Shown here: positions 32,104-40,335 of the stretch, piece after piece
How positions within the stretch are numbered: the first letter of the stretch is position 1
Layout of the letters: each line of letters opens with the position of its first letter
DNA from: RGIG3528 sp045598045
Lineage (GTDB): Bacteria > Bacillota > Clostridia > Lachnospirales > Lachnospiraceae
Reading direction: 5' to 3'
NCBI GenBank assembly: GCA_045598045.1
Contig: JAZLLG010000003.1
Location: 1-52,610, forward strand
Length of the DNA stretch: 52,610 nt
The notes under the pieces: generated by a model
What the model saw: only the letters and a program-made list of their open reading frames with translations
Database searches by the model: none
What the model was told of the DNA's origin: nothing
Made by a program: the position numbers and the translations under genes

Positions 32104-33426
32104 ATGAAAAAGTTCTTAGGAATGCTTCTGGTTGTTGCCATGGTTCTTTCATTGGTAGCATGCGGTAAAAAATCGGCTGCAAGTGGGGAAAGCGGTCAGA
32201 CGGCAACACAGCAGGCAGGTAATACAAACAACACCGCAATAGGTGATTCTACCGGCGTATCCGGTGAAGGCAAAGAAACGGATGAGAAGAAGCTCGGTGA
32301 GTCTGTTTCTTATCAAAGAGACGGAGAAGGTAATATTGTTTTCTCCATCAAGACATCTGCAGAAATCAAGTGAAGTTCAGGTTGGCTCGGCCTCTGCCCT
32401 TTGGGCGTATATCTGACAGAAGAAGCAGCAGATGCTGTGGATAGTTATTATGCATATTTTGATTCATCATATGAGAAGGAATGGTTTGACGGTATATATA
32501 CATTCAAACTTGAAGATGCAAGTATCGAATGTGCAACCTATACAATGGTTCTTTGTGATGATGACGATTGCGGTAATGTAATCGGCGAATGGATATTAAA
32601 CAAGGATAAGAGCGGAAACATAGAGATTGGCTTTGATGACGCATGGTTAAAGGGCGCCGGAGAGGGCAGAAATCCCGAAGAGTTTGACAGTCTTGAAGAA
32701 GAGGTTGAGTCCTGGTTTACCTTTAACGAATATGATGATGAATGGGCTGAATTCTTTTTTGTCGGATATTATCTTGAACAGATTGATCCCCAAGAATATG
32801 ATTGCTATTATTTGATGGTCTGTCCCGAAGGCGATTACGCAACATATAATGAAGCAATGGAAGCACATATAGGTGATTATTCAGGTGTTAACGAAAGATG
32901 TCCTTATGTGTTCTCGATTGATCATTCTTCCATTGAACCCGGAAAATATACGATGGTTCTTACAAGAGACGGAAGAAATGACTTAGGTGTGGGCGGAAAT
33001 GTTGAAATTCAGTTTGGCGTTGAGAAGGTTAACGAGACCAAGTGGAAGATGGATTTCTCTAATGCAAAATGTCCTGCACTTGAAAGCAAATATGGTAAAG
33101 CGTCAGCTCCTACGACAGCATCGGGGAGTGTAGCAGAATCAAGTGTTGCTACAGGTGAAGGCGAATGGACTTCCACCAAATTCCCTAAGCCCGAGAACTG
33201 TACTATTGTAGGCACGACAGATAGTTTTGATGGCCCGGTCATTCTGGTTGAATGGGCTGACAAGAATGCTTTTCTTGCATATGTTGATGTACTTGTAGGA
33301 ATGGGCGAGGGATCTGTTGAGGATAATCTTTCCGAAATGGATGGAGCCGCCGTTTACAATTCCTATAATATACATGTAGCTTATTCAGAACGTGATTCGG
33401 CGCAAAATAATATACTTATTTATTAG
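32104..33426 (+). pseudogene. Lipoprotein gene interrupted by an in-frame TGA
   Basis: The gene starts at 32104 with a lipoprotein signal (MKKFLGMLLVVAMVLSLVAC, lipobox LVAC, Cys20) and a low-complexity spacer. TGA at 32371-32373 interrupts the frame after FSIKTSAEIK; the same frame then continues for 351 codons to 33426 without other lesions. Directly after the stop comes SSGWLGLCPLGVYLTEEAAD and two similar beta domains (about residues 95-200 and 205-300 of the joined protein), then a smaller C-terminal domain (about 355-440). The continuation could also start at the TTG at 32401, but it would lack an export signal. Most simply this is a recent nonsense mutation; readthrough or sequencing error are alternatives. 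Confidence 0.75.
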
Positions 33427-33601
33427 TGTATGATTTTGCTGGTTTTTATTGCTTTCAAAGAGGAACTTGAGTCGTTTGGAATCATGATGCTTACAGACAA
33501 ATGGGAACATTTTCCAAGTGGTTCGGATTTAACTCAAAGGTAATGCCGACTACCGACCGCAACGCGGACATATTCAGAAGTAGCCGGGAGGAATTGCCAA
33601 T
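33427..33601. other. Spacer with a short leftover reading frame
   Basis: A 37-codon frame at 33430-33543 (ending LTDKWEHFPSGSDLTQR) has no clear ribosome binding site and looks like the remnant of a lost gene. The following gene has its own site, gggagg, at about 33585-33592. Confidence 0.3.
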
Positions 33602-34153
33602 ATGAACAAACCTATAGATATATCAAATGTAATTCTGAGAACTGAGAGACTGGCCCTTCGTCCTTGGACAATAGAGGATGTTGATGATATGTACGAATAT
33701 GCCAGGGTGGAGGGCGTAGGCATATGGGCAGGGTGGCTTCCTCACAAAGATAAAGAAGAGAGCAAAAGTATTGTTGAAAGCTTTATACAACACAAGAAGG
33801 TTCCGTCACATACGTATCTCGCTGTTCGTACCGCTGATAATAGAATTGTTGGGATTATTGATCTTCGCCACCACATCGACCACCCGATACTTGGCACCTG
33901 GGGCGGTCATTGCGGATATACGGTGAGACCTTCGGAGTGGGGCCGGGGTTATGCAAAGGAAATGCTTCAATAGAACTTAATAAATGCCGGGAAAATGGGA
34001 ATCACCAGATTTTTGATAACATGCCATCCTTGGAACACAGCCAGCGAAAAGACAATTCTTGCGAATGGTGGTGTGTTTGAAAACATGGTAGATGCAGGCG
34101 ATGGAGAAATGATTAAAAGGTATTGGATTGATGTCTTGAGATTGAGCCATTGA
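33602..34153 (+). pseudogene. GNAT acetyltransferase interrupted by an in-frame TAG
   Basis: The frame reads TERLALRPWTIEDVDDMYEY (RimJ/RimL-type N-terminus), then GYTVRPSEWGRGYAKEMLQ (acetyl-CoA loop, about 108-124) and stops at TAG 33971-33973. The same frame continues NLINAGKMGITRFLITCHPW, then NTASEKTILANGGVFEN and RYWIDVL to TGA 34151-34153. The full protein of 183 residues would be a complete GNAT. A CAG to TAG change explains it. The short form lacks the last helix-strand pair and is probably inactive. Confidence 0.8.
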
Positions 34154-34170
34154 CATATCTTTTAATTTCG

Positions 34171-34207
34171 TACGCTATGTTTAGTATTAAACATAGCGTA
34201 TTTTTTA
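34171..34207 (+). terminator. Strong terminator after the GNAT pseudogene
   Basis: The 13-bp arms tacgctatgttta (34171-34183) and taaacatagcgta (34188-34200) have a four-base loop and are followed by ttttttat. Confidence 0.93.
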
Positions 34208-34221
34208 TGAAGGAAAATATT

Positions 34222-34497
34222 ATGAGAGATATTGGGGAATACTTGAAACTGATTTATAGTTTTTCGGCTGCGATAACAAAGCTTAGAAAGGCCGACATAA
34301 CGCTGGCGTGCGGGGTAACCATCAACACAGCCGCAATGTCTATGATGAATGTGATAGATTGGAATCCGGAATTGAGAAAGAATATGGTTCCGGGGAAAAT
34401 TATCAGGGACCTTCAATCAGGAATTCTTATGATATATCATCTAAGGAATATGCAGAAGAACCGGTATAATATCTGCTCGAGGCAAAGAATTAACTAG
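34222..34497 (+). CDS. Hypothetical protein (91 aa), possibly truncated
   Basis: The ATG at 34222 follows aaggaaaatatt. The product (MRDIGEYLKLIYSFSAAITK onward) is partly helical and has no motif I recognise. Near the 3' end another frame reads YDISSKEYAEEPV and then YLLEAKN, which looks more like normal coding sequence than the annotated tail, so a frameshift near 34430 may have changed the end. It lies directly before the 54-bp array. Confidence 0.4.
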   Translation: MRDIGEYLKLIYSFSAAITKLRKADITLACGVTINTAAMSMMNVIDWNPELRKNMVPGKIIRDLQSGILMIYHLRNMQKNRYNICSRQRIN

Positions 34498-34519
34498 GAT
34501 GGTAAGCAAATGGAACGAG

Positions 34520-34755
34520 GGCCGGGCACAACCGTTACGGATAAAAAGCTTGTAGGAGGAGATTTATCCGTAAGGCCGGGCACAATTGCTACGGATAAAA
34601 AGCTTGTAGGAGGAAATTTATCCGTAAGGCCGGGCACAACCGCTACGGATAAAAAGTTTGTCGAAGGAAACTTATCCGTAAGGCCGGGCACAACCACTAC
34701 GGATAAAAAGCTTGTAGGAGGAGATTTATCCGTAGGGCCGGGGTTTCGGCATGAC
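34520..34755. repeat. Tandem array of about 4.4 copies, 54-bp period, hairpin units
   Basis: The word ggccggg begins at 34520, 34574, 34628, 34682 and 34736, exactly 54 bases apart; the last copy is partial. Each full unit contains the arms acggataaa and tttatccgt (9 bp, for example 34537-34545 and 34563-34571) around 17 bases that include taggagga. A second pairing, tttatccgt with the next acggataaa over 19 bases, is possible. Copies differ by only a few bases. The period is 18 codons and both strands stay open, but no good ribosome binding site precedes the ATG at 34510, so coding is unlikely. Confidence 0.85.
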
Positions 34756-35041
34756 AGGTTACTATTTTCGGTTTCCACTTGACACTCATTTCCCTTTGAA
34801 GTATTATTACCACAATACTGATGAAAGGCTTACGCTTATGTTTGGGTTCGTAATCGAAACCACATATGTCACTACAAAGACCATGTGCAAAATGACAACA
34901 TGGCCCTGTTGGCGTACATAGAATTTCGGATTACAGAAAAATTGCGAAGTCAAAGAAATATAAGCATTTGAAGGCTGACCACTTACCTGTATCGGATAAG
35001 TGGTTTTCTTTTTACAAAAAACAAGAAGAGAGGAAAACATT
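34756..35041. other. Spacer with terminator-like hairpin, no gene recognised
   Basis: A short frame around 34821-34920 (DERLTLMFGFVIETTYVTTK) may be a gene remnant but has no support. A hairpin, ccactta (34979-34985) with taagtgg (34997-35003) and a T-rich tail to 35013, lies only 29 bases before the next start codon, so it could be a terminator of an upstream transcript or an attenuator. Confidence 0.4.
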
Positions 35042-35848
35042 ATGAGCAAAATTTTTACGGCGCGGGATAGGCAGGAAGTTTTGGAGTATATTATTTCAAC
35101 AGCCAAGGAAAATCCTAAGATAGCAGCACTGGTTCAGGTCGGCTCCGGGGCTTACGGATATCATGATGAGAAAAGTGATTTGGACTTTGTTTTCGCATTG
35201 GATACGGATGCTTCAATGTCGGAAGTTATGGAATATATGCAAGAAAAGATATGCTCCAAGTATGAAGTCCAATACAGTAAAAAAGCCGAAGCAAGCCATC
35301 TTCTGATTGCTGTGTTAACTAATCTTCTGGAGATTGATATGGGGTTTGGCGGGTATGAACATGCTGCAGCAAGAAAACCGGAATATAAGGTGCTTTTTGA
35401 CCATACAGGGGTAGTTGAAGAAAAAATGGCTCAGTCACTGGCACGGATGGACGAAAGGATATATGGGGAGAAGCAGAAGAAAGATATTCAGGAAGCTTGT
35501 TCTGTTGTTTGGATGCGCATGATGCATGCGGCAGTTGCGATTTACAGAAATAACTTCTTAAGAGCCATTGCGGAGCTTGAGTTTATCAGAAGAGTATACA
35601 TTGATTTGCTTGGTGACCGATGCAAATTGGAAAGTGCGTATAACCATGATATGGACAAACTGCCCGATGAGGCGAAAGCGGACATCAAAAGCACGCTCGT
35701 ATACGGCGAAGAATCCGATGCATTATGGACGAGCCTTTTGAATCTGACATCATTGGTGTACAAAGAACTGGAAGGAAATGAAGTCCCCATATCCAAGGAC
35801 ATGCTTATAGAGTATTACAAAGATATGGGATGGAACGAGCGGAACTAA
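35042..35848 (+). CDS. Nucleotidyltransferase-domain protein
   Basis: The ATG at 35042 has the site agagagg; the upstream in-frame ATG at 35000 lies within the hairpin. The 268-residue protein has an N-terminal nucleotidyltransferase core: VQVGSGAYGYHDEKSDLDFV (about 31-50) with GS at 34-35 and the metal-binding pair Asp46 and Asp48, and a third acidic residue in LEIDMGFGG. The C-terminal half is helical, as in aminoglycoside adenylyltransferases. The substrate is unknown; the GSxxxG-type motif is slightly atypical (GSGAYG). Possibly co-transcribed with the methyltransferase downstream. Confidence 0.8.
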   Translation: MSKIFTARDRQEVLEYIISTAKENPKIAALVQVGSGAYGYHDEKSDLDFVFALDTDASMSEVMEYMQEKICSKYEVQYSKKAEASHLLIAVLTNLLEIDMGFGGYEHAAARKPEYKVLFDHTGVVEEKMAQSLARMDERIYGEKQKKDIQEACSVVWMRMMHAAVAIYRNNFLRAIAELEFIRRVYIDLLGDRCKLESAYNHDMDKLPDEAKADIKSTLVYGEESDALWTSLLNLTSLVYKELEGNEVPISKDMLIEYYKDMGWNERN

Positions 35849-35877
35849 GCTTATTAACGGAATGAAAGGAAAAAGAC

Positions 35878-36702
35878 ATGGATTTACATGACTACAAAGA
35901 TGTTGCTGAAAATTATGACAGATACCTGGAGGCAATGTATTCGGAATTTGATGCACATGAGGGTTTTCGGGATTTCTATTATGAACTTGCAAAGAAATAC
36001 GGCCAAGGTGGCGTAGTTGACATAGCATGCGGAACAGGTGCCGTTCTTCTTTATCTTGCAGAGCGGGGCATTGAAATTGATGGGACCGATTTGTCAGAAG
36101 AAATGTGTAAGGTGGCTGCTGAGAAGGCTGAGAAGATGAACCTTGATTTGAATATTTACCCTGCGGATATGACAAAATTTGATTCCGGAAGAAAGTATTC
36201 ACTTGCTGTCATTGCCAGAAGCGGATTTATGCATCTGCCCACATCAAAGCTTCAAAAGGACGCACTTCTTAACATCAGGGAACGGCTTCTTCCGGGTGGT
36301 ATACTGACTTTCAACACATTTGATCCATGGCCGGCGGTGCAGGAACAGCAGATAAAGACCACTCCCGAAGATTTCTCATTCAGACTTGAGTATGTTAATA
36401 AATCCGGTAACAAAGAGAAGATATACAATGCTATTTCATACAATCCGTATACCCAGCAATTGTATGGCAATTGGAAATTTGTCGAGTATGATGAGGCTGG
36501 AAACGTTATCGGTGAGCGTGTAAGGCCGTTGCTCATGAGGGAAACGTACCGTTCGGAAATCTTTTTGCTGGCAGAGCTTTGCGGGTTTGAAGTGATGGAT
36601 ATTTACCGTGGATATAAAGGGGATAAAGAGGACCTGAATGACCCGATGACTGCGGCAAAATACAGAAGCAATCTGATTTGGATTTTAAAAAGAAAGGATT
36701 GA
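35878..36702 (+). CDS. Class I SAM-dependent methyltransferase
   Basis: A 274-residue methyltransferase with motif I VVDIACGTGAVLLYLAERG (about 46-64), the acidic ribose-binding loop end at GTDLSEEM, motif II near NIYPADMTKFD and a post-motif region ERLLPGGILTFNTFD. The C-terminal domain is beta-rich. Substrate cannot be predicted. Ribosome binding site gaaagga. It lies between a nucleotidyltransferase and an AlkD-like gene with short gaps. Confidence 0.9.
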   Translation: MDLHDYKDVAENYDRYLEAMYSEFDAHEGFRDFYYELAKKYGQGGVVDIACGTGAVLLYLAERGIEIDGTDLSEEMCKVAAEKAEKMNLDLNIYPADMTKFDSGRKYSLAVIARSGFMHLPTSKLQKDALLNIRERLLPGGILTFNTFDPWPAVQEQQIKTTPEDFSFRLEYVNKSGNKEKIYNAISYNPYTQQLYGNWKFVEYDEAGNVIGERVRPLLMRETYRSEIFLLAELCGFEVMDIYRGYKGDKEDLNDPMTAAKYRSNLIWILKRKD

Positions 36703-36717
36703 AAAGGACTATAGATT

Positions 36718-37395
36718 ATGAAATCAATCGAGGAACGGTTATTTGCTCTTAAAGATGATGAATATGCCGCATTTCAGGCAAAACTGACTCCGTCTGTTGA
36801 CAGAGAGCTGTTTATCGGTGTCCGGGTGCCTGAAGTCAGAAAGCTTGCTAAACAACTGAAAGACGATCCGGTAACCGCAGAATTTATTCGTGAGCTTCCG
36901 CATAAATACTACGACGAGAATATGCTTCACGGACTATTGATTTCCGAAATCAAGGATTACGAAAAGGCAGTCGAGGAAACGGATCGTTTCCTTCCGTATG
37001 TAGATAACTGGGCAGTGTGCGATAATATGTCTCCCAAGGTTTTTAAGAAGCATAAGCCTCAGCTCCTTGAAAAAATCCGTGAGTGGACGTGCTCGGGAGA
37101 TACCTACACGATAAGGTTCGGTATTGAAAAGCTGATGAGTCATTATCTTGACGAAGACTTCAGACCGGAATATTTGGAAATACCGGCGGTAGTCCGCTCG
37201 GAAGAGTATTATGTAAATATGATGATTGCATGGTTCTTTGCCACCGCTCTTGCAAAACAGTGGGAAGCCTCGATTCCATATCTGGAGCAGGGAAGGCTCG
37301 ACGAGTGGGTACATAGAATGACCATACGTAAAGCAAGAGAAAGCCACAGAATTACCGAGGAGCAAAAGACTTATCTCAATTCTCTGTGTCACTGA
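36718..37395 (+). CDS. AlkD-like DNA alkylation repair protein
   Basis: A 225-residue all-helical HEAT-like repeat protein. VDNWAVCDNMSPKVF (about 95-109) carries Trp98 and Asp102, matching the Trp-Asp pair that AlkD glycosylases use to recognise and excise alkylated bases. RMTIRKARESHRI near the end matches the conserved basic C-terminus. It probably removes 3-methyl- or 7-methyl-purines. A weak hairpin, aacag/ctgtt, and T-rich sequence follow. Confidence 0.9.
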   Translation: MKSIEERLFALKDDEYAAFQAKLTPSVDRELFIGVRVPEVRKLAKQLKDDPVTAEFIRELPHKYYDENMLHGLLISEIKDYEKAVEETDRFLPYVDNWAVCDNMSPKVFKKHKPQLLEKIREWTCSGDTYTIRFGIEKLMSHYLDEDFRPEYLEIPAVVRSEEYYVNMMIAWFFATALAKQWEASIPYLEQGRLDEWVHRMTIRKARESHRITEEQKTYLNSLCH

Positions 37396-37537
37396 CATAC
37401 AACAGAAAAAAATACTGTTTTACCATTTTAACGACGGTTTTTTATATAGGATTTTCGGTGGAAAATGTATAATGACTGAAAATCGAGTTGGTTTGAAGCC
37501 GATACCCGATTACTCATTACGTAAAGGAGAACGGAAA

Positions 37538-38560
37538 ATGAAGGTTTTGTTTATTGGTGGAACAGGTACCATCAGCACAGCCATTTCCAAGAAAGTGATT
37601 GAACTTGGCTGGGATTTGTATCTGATAAACAGAGGCAGCAGAAATGATGTTTTGGGGGATAAAGTTCACTGGATTAAGGCTGACGTCGGAAACGAGGCAG
37701 ACGTCGATGCAAAGCTTGAAGGCATGTCCTTCGATACCGTATGTGACTTTATCGGATTTGTTCCTGAGCAGATTGAAAGGGACTATCGCCTTTTTAAAGG
37801 AAAAACATCCCAGTATATGTACATCAGCTCAGCATCCGCATACAACAAGCCGTGCAGAGACTACCGTATAACAGAAGGGACGACGCTGGCCAATCCTTAC
37901 TGGGAGTACTCAAGAAACAAAATAGCCTGTGAAGAGCTGTTGATGAAATGGTATCGTGAGGAAGGTTTCCCTGTAACCATCATACGTCCAAGCCACACTT
38001 ATGACGAAAGAAACGTTCCGATGGGAGTTGAAGGCAATAACGGAAGCTATCAGGTTTTGAAGCGTATGCTTGAGGGTAAGCCGGTTATCGTGCATGGAGA
38101 CGGAACATCTCTTTGGACAATGACTCACAACTCGGATTTTGCCAAGGGCTTTATCGGCCTTATGGGCAATAAGCATGCCATCGGAGAGGCATACCAGATT
38201 ACGAATGATGAGTCCTACACATGGAATCAGATATATGAAACAATTGCCGACATCCTTGGCGTAGAATACAAGCCATATTATGTTTCCTCAGAGTTTCTTG
38301 ACGCAGTGGCTCCCTATGATTACCGTGGCGGGCTTATAGGTGACAAGTCAAATACCGTTGTTTTCGATAATTCCAAGCTTAAGGCAGCGGTGCCGGGGCT
38401 TTGTATGAACGTCAGCCTTCGCGAAGGCTTCACCCAAACAATAAACTATGTTATGTCTCATCCCGAGTGCCAGCGCCTCGACCCGGAATTCGATGCTTGG
38501 TGCGACAAGGTCATTGATACACTTGAAAAGGCAAAAAAAGAGATTTTGCAAAATAAATAA
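37538..38560 (+). CDS. NAD-dependent epimerase/dehydratase family protein
   Basis: The ATG at 37538 follows aaaggag; the upstream in-frame ATG at 37472 overlaps a likely -10 box (TATAAT, 37468-37473). The 340-residue extended SDR protein starts with the nucleotide-binding motif VLFIGGTGTIS (GGTGTIS, 7-13), has DFIGFVPEQI, the active-site region with SSASAYNK and a catalytic YSRNK (about 129-133), and TIIRPSHTYDER. The substrate is a sugar nucleotide or similar; none is identifiable from context. Confidence 0.9.
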   Translation: MKVLFIGGTGTISTAISKKVIELGWDLYLINRGSRNDVLGDKVHWIKADVGNEADVDAKLEGMSFDTVCDFIGFVPEQIERDYRLFKGKTSQYMYISSASAYNKPCRDYRITEGTTLANPYWEYSRNKIACEELLMKWYREEGFPVTIIRPSHTYDERNVPMGVEGNNGSYQVLKRMLEGKPVIVHGDGTSLWTMTHNSDFAKGFIGLMGNKHAIGEAYQITNDESYTWNQIYETIADILGVEYKPYYVSSEFLDAVAPYDYRGGLIGDKSNTVVFDNSKLKAAVPGLCMNVSLREGFTQTINYVMSHPECQRLDPEFDAWCDKVIDTLEKAKKEILQNK

Positions 38561-38575
38561 TCGAATTTTTGCATA

Positions 38576-38608
38576 AAAAGAAAGGCTCATCATCGAGCCT
38601 TCTTTTTA
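38576..38608. terminator. Bidirectional terminator between epimerase and MATE genes
   Basis: The stem aaggctc (38582-38588) and gagcctt (38595-38601) has T-runs on both strands. It separates convergent genes and overlaps the end of the MATE coding sequence. Confidence 0.75.
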
Positions 38609-39999
38609 TCGGTAAGCCACTGTCTGAACTGAGGCAGGGCTTCACGTCCGACATCGGTAACAGGCCGTATCCATTTTCCGGAGTACATGTGACATTGCAT
38701 TATAACGTATCTGATGGGTTCATCAATGTAGCATAGTGCAAATATGACGAGAAAGGGCGCCTTAACAACGAGACCGGAAACACAGACGCAAGGGATTACG
38801 AGTGCGTACATGAAGGCAATTTCCAAAACCGTACCCGTAACGGCGTCCCCGGCGGAACGATAGGTGTCGTTTTGCGACCAGTTACCCATTCGGATGGCGG
38901 CTGCTATGCAATAGATGATGAGAAGGCCGCTTCCGTATTCATATGACTGACCCGAAAGGCTCATTCCGTGAAGAATAGGGTAACGTGCGGCGATGAGAAT
39001 GAGCACGATGGATGCAATTGTAAGCTGGCACATGTAAATGAGCCTCCATGCACGCTCGTAAGCTTTCTTTAATTCACCTGCACCGACGCATGCTCCTACA
39101 AGAACCGAAGCTGCGTTGGAAAAACCGGCAAAGAAGCCGATTACGAGGCCTTCAAGAGTTCTGAAAACAGCGAGAGCGGCAATGGCTTCCTCCGGCTGAC
39201 GTCCGAGTACCATGTTTATAATCATATTGCTTACACCCATGGCAAATTCGTTGCATATGATTGGGAAACATTTTCTGAAATACTGTTTGATACGTGAAAC
39301 CGTCCAAAGAAAATGCTTGCGTATTTTGAAAATGTACGGATAACCGGCAGCCTTTGCAAGAATTAACGTAACAAGCATATTTACCGTGCTTGCGCATACT
39401 GTTGCAAGAGCGGCACCGCGGACTCCGAGAGCAGGTGCACCAAGGTTTCCGTATATGAGTACCCAGTTTAAAATGATGTTGGTGAGAACAGAGGCAATTG
39501 AGGAATAGAGGGGGATTCTTACACGCTCGGTGGAACGGAGAACGCTGCACATTACCATGGAGTAGATGGACATGGGGTAACCAAAGGCGGCTATTCTTAA
39601 GTACTCTACTCCGATTTCTCTTATGGCAGGTTTGTCGGTGTAAACGCTTAAAATGAATTCCGGCGCAAGTACACCAAGAAGACAGAATATGATGCTTACA
39701 GTCATCATACATGTGAAAGTCATGCCGTATGACCAGTTGATGCCATCATCATCGTGCGCACCGTAGAACTGCGCGAAGAAAAGCATACCGCCCCCGACAA
39801 AGCCCCAGTAGCAGGAGAACATAAGCGAGGAGAACTGGGCGCAGAGCCCTACTGCTGCAACGCTTCTTTCTCCAAGCTTTCCGATCATTATTGTGTCGAC
39901 CATGCTTCCTGTTGTTGTAAGCAGATTCTGCAAGGCAACAGGGATGGCAATGACAGCCACGCATTTAATAAAATTTTTCCAGTCAAAACGTTTATTCAT
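38590..39999 (-). CDS. MATE-family efflux transporter
   Basis: A 469-residue, 12-helix membrane protein of the multidrug and toxin extrusion family, with the duplicated six-helix layout, AVAIPVALQNLLTTTGSMVD at the start (a QNL/Q-type first helix), GKLGERSVAAVGLC and LGRQPEEAIAALAVFRTLEG at the matching position of the second half. Exports cationic compounds in exchange for Na+ or H+. It is transcribed alone on the minus strand. The TAA stop lies in the bidirectional terminator. Confidence 0.93.
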   Translation of the reverse strand: MNKRFDWKNFIKCVAVIAIPVALQNLLTTTGSMVDTIMIGKLGERSVAAVGLCAQFSSLMFSCYWGFVGGGMLFFAQFYGAHDDDGINWSYGMTFTCMMTVSIIFCLLGVLAPEFILSVYTDKPAIREIGVEYLRIAAFGYPMSIYSMVMCSVLRSTERVRIPLYSSIASVLTNIILNWVLIYGNLGAPALGVRGAALATVCASTVNMLVTLILAKAAGYPYIFKIRKHFLWTVSRIKQYFRKCFPIICNEFAMGVSNMIINMVLGRQPEEAIAALAVFRTLEGLVIGFFAGFSNAASVLVGACVGAGELKKAYERAWRLIYMCQLTIASIVLILIAARYPILHGMSLSGQSYEYGSGLLIIYCIAAAIRMGNWSQNDTYRSAGDAVTGTVLEIAFMYALVIPCVCVSGLVVKAPFLVIFALCYIDEPIRYVIMQCHMYSGKWIRPVTDVGREALPQFRQWLTDKKKAR

Positions 40000-40335
40000 T
40001 TTTTTAGTCTTTCATGCTTACTCGTAAAATGTGTAAATGCTCACGTCGATAATGAAGATACGGGAACGGATTGAGAGTATCCCGTTAATCTAAAAACGCG
40101 AACAGTAACAATGTACCACATCTTGAAAAAAGTTCAATGATGTCATAGCGCGTTTGGAAGAATTTTAGAGTTGGTTAATGGTTAAAAATGCTCGAAAAGC
40201 ATATTGTATTACATAGAAATAAATACATAGAATAATTATAATCAAAAATTGTCATACAATGAGCAAATTGTATCAGCATCATTAATTAACTGTCTAAAGA
40301 AAAGAGAAATTAATACAGCTCGGGAGAAGAGAAAG
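40000..40335. promoter_or_regulatory. Divergent control region between the MATE gene and the ABC exporter pair
   Basis: No gene seen. Two possible operators: acggga/tcccgt (40060-40065 and 40080-40085) on the MATE side, and the near-palindrome attgt-cat-acaat (40248-40260) on the ABC side, which sits right after a TATAAT box (40237-40242). The -35 of that promoter is not obvious. Confidence 0.4.

Noticed and set aside
32371..32410. Selenocysteine at the TGA of the lipoprotein
   Set aside because: No convincing bacterial SECIS stem-loop follows, the residue context is not catalytic and the protein is a surface lipoprotein.
34494..34782. 18-residue repeat proteins on both strands of the 54-bp array
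   Set aside because: Both strands are open because the unit is a stop-free multiple of three; no good ribosome binding site, and the hairpin structure explains the repeats better.
34979..35013. Riboswitch in front of the nucleotidyltransferase gene
   Set aside because: Only one simple terminator-like hairpin is visible, without a conserved aptamer core.
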